Shown here in pieces: positions 52,826 through 59,584 of a stretch of 64,000 nt of DNA. This stretch comes from Flavobacterium sp. 1 (GTDB lineage Bacteria; Bacteroidota; Bacteroidia; Flavobacteriales; Flavobacteriaceae). The DNA is taken from the NCBI RefSeq assembly GCF_002797935.1, contig NZ_PGER01000001.1, positions 4,650,001 to 4,714,000 of the forward strand, in the 5' to 3' direction. The number at the start of each line of letters is the position of its first letter. The stretch's first letter is position 1. Under the pieces are notes generated by a model that made no database searches, was not told where the DNA came from, and saw only the letters and a program-made list of their open reading frames with translations. A program made the translations under genes and the position numbers.

Positions 52826-52852
52826 CTCTGCAAACCGCAGAGGTTTTTTTTT
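52826..52852 (+). terminator. Attenuator terminator 1 of metY copy 1
   Basis: CTCTGC (52826-52831), loop AAACC, GCAGAG (52837-52842), G, then nine T. Its 5' arm has a competing partner in leader ORF 1 at 52781-52786. Confidence 0.85.
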
Positions 52853-52875
52853 AAACCAATAAGAAAAATAAAGAG

Positions 52876-52953
52876 ATGAAAGCAATAGGAAACAAAATGA
52901 TGATATGTTGTATGATGTGTATGTGCATCCCAATTTGCTATTGCCAAAAGTGA
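52876..52953 (+). CDS. Leader peptide 2 (25 aa, 12 of them Met or Cys) of metY copy 1
   Basis: ATG at 52876, TGA at 52951-52953. Residues 8-17 read MMICCMMCMC, and Cys21 and Cys23 follow: six Met and six Cys in 25 residues, an extreme composition. The end of the ORF contains CCAAAAG (52944-52950), identical to the start of the 3' arm of the terminator that follows (53004-53010), so it can pair with CTTTTGG (52989-52995) instead. Stalling in the Met/Cys run leaves the arm free and would allow read-through into metY. Confidence 0.85.
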   Translation: MKAIGNKMMICCMMCMCIPICYCQK

Positions 52954-52983
52954 AGGATAAAATCCTTGTTATAGTCCAACTAT

Positions 52984-53018
52984 AAGCCCTTTTGGTAAAC
53001 GTTCCAAAAGGGCTTTTT
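52984..53018 (+). terminator. Attenuator terminator 2 of metY copy 1
   Basis: AAGCCCTTTTGG (52984-52995), eight-base loop, CCAAAAGGGCTT (53004-53015) and a short T run, 58 bases before the metY ATG. Its 5' arm has a competing partner at 52944-52950. Confidence 0.9.
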
Positions 53019-53076
53019 GTTCTCCGGAATTTTCAAAAAGACAAACTAATAAAATAACATTTAAAAACTTAAAATC

Positions 53077-54369
53077 ATGAGTACACAAAACTTTGCAACA
53101 AACGCATTACACGCAGGACACGATGTAACTAAAAATGGCGGAACCAGAGCAGTTCCAATTTATCAGACTACTTCGTATGTATTTAATAATTCAGATCATG
53201 CGGCCAATTTATTTGGTCTTGCAGAAGAGGGATATATTTATACCCGATTAAATAACCCGACAAATGACGTTCTAGAAAAGCGTTTGGCAGTTTTAGAAGG
53301 TGGCATTGGTGCTGTAGTTACAGCCTCGGGAGCATCAGCAATATCGACAGCTTTGTTAGTGTTGCTAAAAGCCGGAGACCACATTGTAGCTTCTAGCAGT
53401 TTATATGGCGGAACCTATAATTTATTGAAAGTAACATTACCAAGATTGGGGATTACCACAACTTTTGTAGATGCCACAGATCCTGAAAATTTCACTTTAG
53501 CAGCTAAACAAAATACGAGAGTATTCTTTGTAGAAAGTCTTGGAAATCCAAAACTCGATGTGCTAAATTTAAAATCAATTGCTGAAGAAGCTAAGAAATT
53601 CAAAGTTCCTTTTATAGTAGACAACACAGTCGCTTCCCCATATTTATTGAATCCAATTGAACATGGAGCAGATATTGTTATTCATTCTTTGACCAAATAT
53701 ATTTCAGGAAATGGAACTTCATTAGGCGGAGTAATCATTGATGCTGGAAAATTTGATTGGTCAAATGGAAAATTCCCGGAATTTACAGAGCCTTCCGCAG
53801 GATATCATGGTTTAATATATCATCAAGCGTTAGGAAACGCAGCTTTTATTGCAAAAGCACGCATCGAAGGGCTACGAGATCATGGAGCTGCATTGAGTCC
53901 TTTTAATGCTTTCCAAATCATACAAGGATTAGAAACTTTAGAAGTTCGTATTAAAAGGCACAGTGAAAACGCATTGGCACTAGCACAATGGCTTGAGGTT
54001 CAGGATGAGGTTGCTTGGGTAAATTATCCGGGCTTAAAATCGAGCAAATATTATGTTTTAGTTCAAAAATATTTGCCAAAAGGGCAAAGTGGCGTCGTAA
54101 CTTTTGGTTTAAAAGCAGGTTTTGACGCAGCCAAAAAAGTGGCCGATAACACGAAGCTATTTTCCATCCTAGCTAATATCGGGGATACCAAATCCTTAAT
54201 TATTCATCCTGCCAGCACCACACACCAACAGTTGACGGATGAGGAACAAATCTCAACAGGCGTTACCAAAGATTTAATTAGACTGTCCGTTGGACTTGAA
54301 GATATAGAGGATTTAAAAGCAGATTTAAAAGCTGTTTTTGAAACCATTAAAGCACCACAATTAGCTTGA
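53077..54369 (+). CDS. metY: O-acetylhomoserine sulfhydrylase (MetY), copy 1
   Basis: A PLP enzyme of the Cys/Met-metabolism family, 430 residues. It starts FATNALHAGHDVTKNGGTRA and YQTTSYVFNN, has the PLP-stacking SSLYGGTYNLL and the PLP lysine Lys207 in HSLTKYISGNG, and the long C-terminal arm typical of O-acetylhomoserine aminocarboxypropyltransferase (about 430 residues, against about 390 for MetB). It would convert O-acetylhomoserine and sulfide to homocysteine. It lies behind two leader-peptide attenuators and has a close paralogue at 57558-58844. Confidence 0.93.
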   Translation: MSTQNFATNALHAGHDVTKNGGTRAVPIYQTTSYVFNNSDHAANLFGLAEEGYIYTRLNNPTNDVLEKRLAVLEGGIGAVVTASGASAISTALLVLLKAGDHIVASSSLYGGTYNLLKVTLPRLGITTTFVDATDPENFTLAAKQNTRVFFVESLGNPKLDVLNLKSIAEEAKKFKVPFIVDNTVASPYLLNPIEHGADIVIHSLTKYISGNGTSLGGVIIDAGKFDWSNGKFPEFTEPSAGYHGLIYHQALGNAAFIAKARIEGLRDHGAALSPFNAFQIIQGLETLEVRIKRHSENALALAQWLEVQDEVAWVNYPGLKSSKYYVLVQKYLPKGQSGVVTFGLKAGFDAAKKVADNTKLFSILANIGDTKSLIIHPASTTHQQLTDEEQISTGVTKDLIRLSVGLEDIEDLKADLKAVFETIKAPQLA

Positions 54370-54391
54370 TATTGTGTTTTTTTTTGTTAGT

Positions 54392-54435
54392 AAAACTGCC
54401 TTAGCTACTTGGATTGTTAGCCTAAGGTAGTTTTT
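54392..54435 (+). terminator. Terminator after metY copy 1
   Basis: AAAACTGCCTTAG (54392-54404) pairs with CTAAGGTAGTTTT (54422-54434) with one G-U pair, followed by T. Confidence 0.8.
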
Positions 54436-54503
54436 ACAAAAAAGCAGAATTCGGTTATTTGTTTTGGAAGCAGTAAAATCAGGTATTTTCAGGTTTTATG
54501 GTT

Positions 54504-54573
54504 CCTGCTCTTCGCTAAATCTTTACTTTTTTAAAGAAAAAAAGTAAAGTATATCGCTTCGATCAGGGCTAAA
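54504..54573 (+). repeat. Dispersed intergenic hairpin repeat, copy B
   Basis: CTTTACTTTTTT (54521-54532) and AAAAAAGTAAAG (54538-54549), flanked by CCTGCTCTTCGCTA and CTTCGATCAGGGCTAAA. Core and flanks match copy A at 12250-12318. The two stem differences (GC to AC on the left, GC to GT on the right) keep the pairing. Confidence 0.75.
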
Positions 54574-54653
54574 AGGAAATATTAGTACTGTTTTGCGACG
54601 ACTTCCAATTGCAATCGAACTCAGGTAAATGTTAATTTTTAAAATATTCGAAA

Positions 54654-55655
54654 ATGGAAAATTTAGAAAAAATAGATCTCTTTAATTTTGATTTAGAAAT
54701 AGGAAAACAAAAGGCATATCTGCCTTTGTTTTATCACGTATTTGGGAGACCATTAGGGACTGCTCCCGTTGTAGTAGTGAATCATTCTTTGACAGGAAAC
54801 TCTAAAGTTACTGGAGAAAAAGGATGGTGGAGCGGCATAGTCGGCGAAAATAAAGCAATTGATACTGATTATTTTACAGTAATAGTTTTTAATATTCCAG
54901 GAAATGGATATGATGATAATCTGGATAATTTGATAGACAATTATCGAGATTATAGTGTTCGAGACATAGCGAGAATCTTTTGGGAAGGCTTATTTTTCTT
55001 AAATGTAAAAAATGTATATGCCATAATTGGCGGTAGTTTAGGAGGAGCGATAACATGGGAAATGGCAGCGTTGCAGCCTGATAAAATTGATAATTTAATT
55101 CCAATTGCAACAGACTGGAAAGCTACGGATTGGGTTATAGCAAATGTCTTGATTCAAGATCAAATTCTAAATCACTCGGATGATCCAATCGTTGATGCCC
55201 GTCTGCATGCTACTTTACTGTATAGAACTCCAGAATATGTCAATCAAAGGTTTAGAAGAAGCAAATTAGATGAATTATCAGCTCTGAAAATTGAGAATTG
55301 GTTAATGGATCATGGTTTTAAATTGAAAAATAGATACCGATTGGCAGCTTATAAATTGATGAATCATCTGCTCAAAACAATTGATATCACCAAAAACAGG
55401 TCCGATTTTTTAACAGTGGCAAATGCTATTGAGAGCAATATTCATCTTATAACTGTCGATACAGATTATTTGTTTATTGCCGAAGAAACCCGTAAAACCT
55501 ACAGAGAATTGACCAATAAAAAACAAAATGTTTTTTATCATCAAATTCAGTCCATTCATGGTCATGATGCATATTTGATTGAATTCAATCAGCTGGCTGA
55601 TATTTTAAAGCCAATTTTTAGCTATCATAAAAACCAGCTTTATGCCAGCGCTTAG
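54654..55655 (+). CDS. MetX-like homoserine acyltransferase (alpha/beta hydrolase), copy 1
   Basis: A 333-residue alpha/beta-hydrolase of the MetX type. VVVVNHSLTGNSKVTGEKGWW (oxyanion-hole strand), the nucleophile elbow IGGSLGGAITWEMA with the catalytic Ser, and the C-terminal IHGHDAYLIEF with the catalytic His are in order; a TVDTDYLF segment carries the Asp. It would acetylate homoserine, the step before MetY. It is shorter than E. coli-type or Haemophilus-type MetX (about 360 residues). A paralogue lies at 59585-60577. It is preceded by the hairpin repeat and followed after 47 bases by a desaturase-like gene. Confidence 0.82.
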   Translation: MENLEKIDLFNFDLEIGKQKAYLPLFYHVFGRPLGTAPVVVVNHSLTGNSKVTGEKGWWSGIVGENKAIDTDYFTVIVFNIPGNGYDDNLDNLIDNYRDYSVRDIARIFWEGLFFLNVKNVYAIIGGSLGGAITWEMAALQPDKIDNLIPIATDWKATDWVIANVLIQDQILNHSDDPIVDARLHATLLYRTPEYVNQRFRRSKLDELSALKIENWLMDHGFKLKNRYRLAAYKLMNHLLKTIDITKNRSDFLTVANAIESNIHLITVDTDYLFIAEETRKTYRELTNKKQNVFYHQIQSIHGHDAYLIEFNQLADILKPIFSYHKNQLYASA

Positions 55656-55702
55656 AATAAATGTAATCCTTTTGGCTCTAAAGCAAATAAAAAGCACCCC
55701 AA

Positions 55703-56917
55703 ATGAAATTAAATTATATAGCTTTTGCAGTTCCATTTTTTGCATTTTTTATGCTTTTGGAATACTATATTAGTGTAAGAAAAAATAAAAAACTTCATCA
55801 TTTTAATGAAAGTATTGCCAATCTTAATATTGGAATTGTTGAGCGCATTGCTGATCTTTTAACTACGGGAACTTTTTTCTTTATTTTTTCTTGGCTGAAT
55901 GCAAACTTCTCTATTTTTTCAATTGAATCCACTGCTGTGACTTGGATTCTTTTGTTTCTGGCTACAGATCTGCTTTGGTATTGGTATCACAGATTCGGGC
56001 ATACGGTCAATCTTTTTTGGGCATCACATATTGTACATCATCAAAGTGACGATTTTAATTATACAGCTGCGGCTAGAATAACGGTTTTTCAGGCTTTTGC
56101 CAGAGGTTTGTTTTGGTGCGTGTTGCCTATTATTGGTTTTAATGCCCAGATGATTACTGTATTATTGCTAATTCATGGAACGTATCCTTTTTTTACTCAT
56201 ACACAGTTAGTGGGAAAACTGGGATGGCTGGAATATATTATTGTTACGCCGTCGCACCATAGAGTTCATCATAGCAGTAATCCAGAATATTTGGATAAAA
56301 ATTATGGGGACATGTTAATTATTTGGGATAAAATTTTTGGAACTTTTATAGAAGAGACAGCTGAACCAAAATTTGGATTGACTAAGTCATTAGGGAGTTA
56401 TAGTTTTTTATGGCAGCATTTTCATTATGTTTTGGAATTAACAGTAGCCTTTAGAATGGCCAAAACAATCAGACAAAAACTGAAAGTAATTTTTGGAGGT
56501 CCAAATGATATCGATGGAAGAATACGGTTGCTTCTGGAAAGAAAGCTTTCTAAAAAAACAGTTGATATTGATATTAAATATTCAAAGAAACTGACAAATT
56601 CAATTATTGCAAAGACAATTGTAACAATGACTATATTGTTTTTAACAATTCTCTTTTCAGAATTTATAACTGCTTTTACTATTTTTTTAATAACTGTCTT
56701 TATTGTTTTGAGCGTAATTGCTACTGGAGCTATGCTAGATCAAAAGAAATGGATTTTTCATTTGGATTTTTTAAGGGGTATTATAATTGGTTATTTGAGT
56801 TTTTCCTTTTTCCCAAATTCATTTTTGCATTTAGTTATAATATTGTTAGGCGGATTAGGAGTTTTATTTTACCAGACAATACACTCAAAGTATCAGAATT
56901 TCCTGTTTTCGACATAG
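55703..56917 (+). CDS. Sterol desaturase / fatty-acid hydroxylase family membrane protein
   Basis: A 404-residue polytopic membrane protein. Diiron histidine boxes are in order: WYWYHRFGH (about 93-101), HIVHHQ (about 112-117) and HHRVHHSSNPEYLDKNYGD (about 190-208), the set of the fatty-acid hydroxylase superfamily (PF04116). Four further helices at 290-400 form an extra C-terminal domain. It should oxidise a lipid C-H bond; no sterol pathway is implied in this organism. It follows metX copy 1 in the same direction, although no metabolic link to methionine is evident. Confidence 0.87.
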   Translation: MKLNYIAFAVPFFAFFMLLEYYISVRKNKKLHHFNESIANLNIGIVERIADLLTTGTFFFIFSWLNANFSIFSIESTAVTWILLFLATDLLWYWYHRFGHTVNLFWASHIVHHQSDDFNYTAAARITVFQAFARGLFWCVLPIIGFNAQMITVLLLIHGTYPFFTHTQLVGKLGWLEYIIVTPSHHRVHHSSNPEYLDKNYGDMLIIWDKIFGTFIEETAEPKFGLTKSLGSYSFLWQHFHYVLELTVAFRMAKTIRQKLKVIFGGPNDIDGRIRLLLERKLSKKTVDIDIKYSKKLTNSIIAKTIVTMTILFLTILFSEFITAFTIFLITVFIVLSVIATGAMLDQKKWIFHLDFLRGIIIGYLSFSFFPNSFLHLVIILLGGLGVLFYQTIHSKYQNFLFST

Positions 56918-57071
56918 TTTTTAGTTATGGAATAGTTTAAAAACGAGAAAATTTTGTTAAAAAATCACAAGTATTTGCCAAAGTTTGTGCATGGATATTT
57001 ATAAAGTGCTGATTTTTTATCAGTTATTATTTTAATTAAATATTTATTAATCATTAAATTTACGTTTAGTG

Positions 57072-57103
57072 TTTGGAAAATTGAAAAAAAGTTTAGATAT
57101 TTG
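57072..57103 (+). promoter_or_regulatory. Promoter of the second leader-metY unit
   Basis: TTTG (57072-57075), 20-base spacer and GATATTTG (57096-57103), a one-base variant of TAnnTTTG. Leader ORF 3 starts 26 bases on, the same spacing as in the first unit. Confidence 0.6.
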
Positions 57104-57128
57104 TAAAACAAAAGAAAAAAGAGGAAAA

Positions 57129-57200
57129 ATGAGATTTAATTTATGCAATATGTCTAAAAAAGCCATTCAGGTGAAAACCTGCAAGGGGAGGTGTATATAG
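57129..57200 (+). CDS. Leader peptide 3 (23 aa) of metY copy 2
   Basis: ATG at 57129, TAG at 57198-57200. Cys6, Met8, Cys18 and Cys22 are the candidate control codons, fewer than in leader 2. The end of the ORF holds GGGAGGT (57186-57192), identical to the terminator 3' arm at 57249-57255, so it competes for ACCTCTC (57234-57240). Inside the ORF CAGGT-GAAA-ACCTG (57168-57181) is a perfect hairpin with a GNRA loop, a possible pause structure. The position matches leader 1 of the first unit. Confidence 0.65.
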   Translation: MRFNLCNMSKKAIQVKTCKGRCI

Positions 57201-57232
57201 CTTTATTTTAAATTAAATAATATATAGCAAAA

Positions 57233-57262
57233 AACCTCTCAATAACTTGGGAGGTTTTTTTT
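57233..57262 (+). terminator. Attenuator terminator 1 of metY copy 2
   Basis: AACCTCTC pairs with GGGAGGTT (57249-57256, one G-U), followed by a run of T. The competing arm is at 57186-57192. Confidence 0.85.
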
Positions 57263-57313
57263 ATCATTTAAAGGTTAAAAAAATAATAAGAATAAGTAAA
57301 ACAATAATTAAGC

Positions 57314-57406
57314 ATGCCCCAACTTTACACGATTAACATTACCGTTTGCCAGTCAAAGAAGATTATGATGCGTAAGTACGCCATGGTGTGTGTTTGTATA
57401 CGTTGA
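57314..57406 (+). CDS. Leader peptide 4 (30 aa, or 13 aa from the internal start) of metY copy 2
   Basis: The frame opens with ATG at 57314 and ends with TGA at 57404-57406. An internal ATG pair at 57365 gives a 13-residue version MMRKYAMVCVCIR. Met18, Met19, Met24, Cys26 and Cys28 cluster at the end. TCCAGAAG (57408-57415), right behind the stop, can pair with CTTTTGGA (57443-57450) of the terminator, with one G-U. A ribosome at the stop would mask it; one stalled at Met24 or Cys26 would not. Same position and logic as leader 2. Confidence 0.65.
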   Translation: MPQLYTINITVCQSKKIMMRKYAMVCVCIR

Positions 57407-57436
57407 TTCCAGAAGTATAAGTTTAAGATAAAACTT

Positions 57437-57472
57437 AAAACCCTTTTGGATATGCGTCTAAAAGGGTTTTTT
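57437..57472 (+). terminator. Attenuator terminator 2 of metY copy 2
   Basis: AAAACCCTTTT (57437-57447) pairs with AAAAGGGTTTT (57460-57470); three further pairs extend the stem inward. It shares the CCCTTTTGG...AAAAGGG core with terminator 2 of the first unit. Confidence 0.85.
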
Positions 57473-57557
57473 GTTTTCAAAGGGCAAGAAAGTCAGAATT
57501 TAAAAATAATAAAAGCACTATAAGCTTTGTTCAAATAAAAATTAAAAAAAAGAAATT

Positions 57558-58844
57558 ATGAGTTCAAATAAATTTGCTACTGATGCATTGCACGCAGGAC
57601 ACGATGTAACAAAACACGCAGGGACACGCGCAGTGCCTATTTATCAAACGACATCTTATGTTTTTAATAATTCAGAGCATGCCGCCAATTTATTTGGTCT
57701 TGCCGAATCAGGATTCATATATACTCGATTGAATAATCCAACCAATGACATTTTGGAGCAGCGTTTGGCAGCGTTAGAAGGTGGTATTGGAGCAGTAGTA
57801 ACCGCATCTGGAACTGCGGCAATTGCAACATCATTATTAGTACTGCTAAAAACAGGAGACCATATTGTAGCTTCAAACAGTTTGTATGGCGGAACTTATA
57901 ATTTATTGAGTGCAACATTGCCAAGACTGGGAATCACTACCACATTTGTTGATCCCTCAGATCCAGCAAATTTTACGAAAGCAGCAAAAGAAAATACTAG
58001 AGTATTCTTTGCGGAAAGTCTGGGAAATCCAAAATTAGACGTTCTTGATCTTAAAGCCATTTCGGCAGAAGCCAAATCATTTAAAGTTCCTTTCATTGTA
58101 GATAACACAGTTCCCTCTCCTTATTTATTAAATCCAATTGAGCATGGAGCCAATATTGTAATTCATTCCCTGACCAAATATATTGCTGGGAATGGTACTT
58201 CACTGGGAGGAGTGGTTATTGATGCAGGAACTTTTGATTGGAGCAGCGGTAAGTTTCCAGAGTTCACAGAACCATCGCCGGGATATCACGGATTAGTGTA
58301 TCACGAGGCACTTGGAAACGCAGCGTTTATTGCAAAAGTAAGAATCGAAGGGCTGCGGGATTATGGAGCAGCGCTGAGTCCGTTTAATGCTTTTCAGATT
58401 ATACAGGGATTAGAAACCCTGCCTGTTCGAGTCCAGAAGCACAGCGAAAACGGATTGGCTTTGGCGCAGTGGTTAGAAAAACAGGAAGCCGTGGCTTGGG
58501 TCAATTATCCTGGTTTGAAGTCAAGTAAATATTATGATTTAGCCCAGCAATATTTACCAAAAGGACAAAACGGTTTGCTGACATTTGGTTTAAAAGGAGG
58601 ATTTGAAGCTGCCAAGAAAGTGGCTGATGAAACGAAATTATTTTCACTTTTAGCCAATATTGGAGACACCAAATCCTTGATTATCCATCCATCCAGTACA
58701 ACGCATCAACAGTTGTCTGATGCAGAGCAGGTAGCCACAGGAGTTACCAAAGATTTGATTCGATTGTCAGTAGGACTGGAAGATATAGAAGATTTAAAAG
58801 CCGATTTATCAGCCGTTTTTGCAGAATTAACAGTAAAAGTATAA
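57558..58844 (+). CDS. metY: O-acetylhomoserine sulfhydrylase (MetY), copy 2
   Basis: A 428-residue paralogue of the gene at 53077-54369, alignable with almost no gaps (FATDALHAGHDVTKHAGTRA; HSLTKYIAGNG with PLP Lys207 at the same position). Differences are mostly conservative, and all PLP and substrate residues I can identify are kept, so both copies should be active. It lies behind its own pair of leader-peptide attenuators. Downstream come a small ORF, then the SAM-I riboswitch and metX-thrA. Confidence 0.93.
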   Translation: MSSNKFATDALHAGHDVTKHAGTRAVPIYQTTSYVFNNSEHAANLFGLAESGFIYTRLNNPTNDILEQRLAALEGGIGAVVTASGTAAIATSLLVLLKTGDHIVASNSLYGGTYNLLSATLPRLGITTTFVDPSDPANFTKAAKENTRVFFAESLGNPKLDVLDLKAISAEAKSFKVPFIVDNTVPSPYLLNPIEHGANIVIHSLTKYIAGNGTSLGGVVIDAGTFDWSSGKFPEFTEPSPGYHGLVYHEALGNAAFIAKVRIEGLRDYGAALSPFNAFQIIQGLETLPVRVQKHSENGLALAQWLEKQEAVAWVNYPGLKSSKYYDLAQQYLPKGQNGLLTFGLKGGFEAAKKVADETKLFSLLANIGDTKSLIIHPSSTTHQQLSDAEQVATGVTKDLIRLSVGLEDIEDLKADLSAVFAELTVKV

Positions 58845-58961
58845 GTGCACAATTGTTTTTTTAGAAAATGAAACTCATTGTGCTATAAAAAAGAAGAGAA
58901 TGTTGTAAAACATTTGAAATATAAGCCATAAAAAAAGACATTAATTACAAAAATAAGTATC

Positions 58962-59171
58962 ATGAAAATTATAACATATATCACAAGCAGAGTAGAGTTA
59001 CTAAAAAAAGCAATTTTGAGGACTATAACAGTAGAACCTTTTAACCCGATGAAAGAATTGAATCATCCAAGATTTCACGTAGATGAAAACTTTGATTTGA
59101 AAGCTAAAAAAGGCAACAGTTCTTTATTGTTTCACATGTACTCAAAAGAGAATGAAACTCTTTTTATTTGA
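58962..59171 (+). CDS. Small hypothetical protein (69 aa)
   Basis: ATG at 58962 (MKIITYITSRVELLKKAI) to the stop at 59169-59171. The N-terminal 20 residues could form an amphipathic helix; the rest is polar (NHPRFHVDENFDLKAKKG). I recognise no family. It lies alone in the 740-base space between metY copy 2 and metX copy 2, 117 bases past metY. It could be a short genuine gene or chance; an ORF this long in AT-rich DNA is not strong evidence. Confidence 0.35.
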   Translation: MKIITYITSRVELLKKAILRTITVEPFNPMKELNHPRFHVDENFDLKAKKGNSSLLFHMYSKENETLFI

Positions 59172-59212
59172 AGCATAAGTAAGATACCTCGGGAAATATT
59201 CAGGTAAAAATT

Positions 59213-59307
59213 ATTTGCCAAGAACTTCACGGATAAAAACATGCCATATTCTTTTTGGAATTAAAAGAAATGTGTGAGAATAAGTGAACTTTTGGCAAAT
59301 TTTTTAT
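59213..59307 (+). repeat. Long imperfect inverted repeat followed by T run
   Basis: ATTTGCCAAGAACTTCAC (59213-59230) and GTGAACTTTTGGCAAAT (59284-59300) are complementary except for one mismatch and one extra base. A 53-base loop separates them, and TTTTTATT follows. It could terminate the small ORF's transcript, or be a relic of a mobile element. Confidence 0.5.
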
Positions 59308-59347
59308 TAGCGCCGAATGGTCGTTTCTAGCAAGAGTTTAATAATTA

Positions 59348-59379
59348 TTTGGTCGTTTCATAAAATTGTAGTTAATTTG
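59348..59379 (+). promoter_or_regulatory. Promoter of the SAM-I/metX/thrA operon
   Basis: TTTG (59348-59351), 20-base spacer, TTAATTTG (59372-59379), a near match to TAnnTTTG. The riboswitch P1 stem begins 29 bases on. The -33 region overlaps the second of two TGGTCGTTTC direct repeats. Confidence 0.6.
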
Positions 59380-59407
59380 CACCTTTAAGTTCAGAAACGT
59401 ATTGAAA

Positions 59408-59513
59408 TGTTATAAAGAAAGGACGAGGGATTAGACCCGATGAAGCCTTAGCAACCCTTCGATTTATCGAAGAAGGTGCTGCATTCTACCACGCCAAACG
59501 TGGAAAGATAACA
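59408..59513 (+). ncRNA. SAM-I (S-box) riboswitch ahead of metX copy 2
   Basis: P1 is TGTTAT (59408-59413) with ATAACA (59508-59513). The core GAGGGATTAGACCCGATGAA, CTTAGCAACC and AAGGTGCTGCATTC matches the S-box consensus (RF00162): kink-turn strand, GCAACC and GGTGC boxes, and an AAGAT-type P1 closing strand. A P4 hairpin (CCACG-CCAAA-CGTGG) is intact. Downstream, CTTTCTTCATAA (59539-59550) can pair 11 of 12 with TTATAAAGAAAG (59410-59421), which would break P1, so it may be the switching arm. No T-run terminator follows, so translation or another mode is likely. Confidence 0.93.
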
Positions 59514-59584
59514 CAAAGAATTCATTTAGGTTTTCTAACTTTCTTCATAATATTTCCAGGTACAAATCAAAAAATCAAAAAGAT

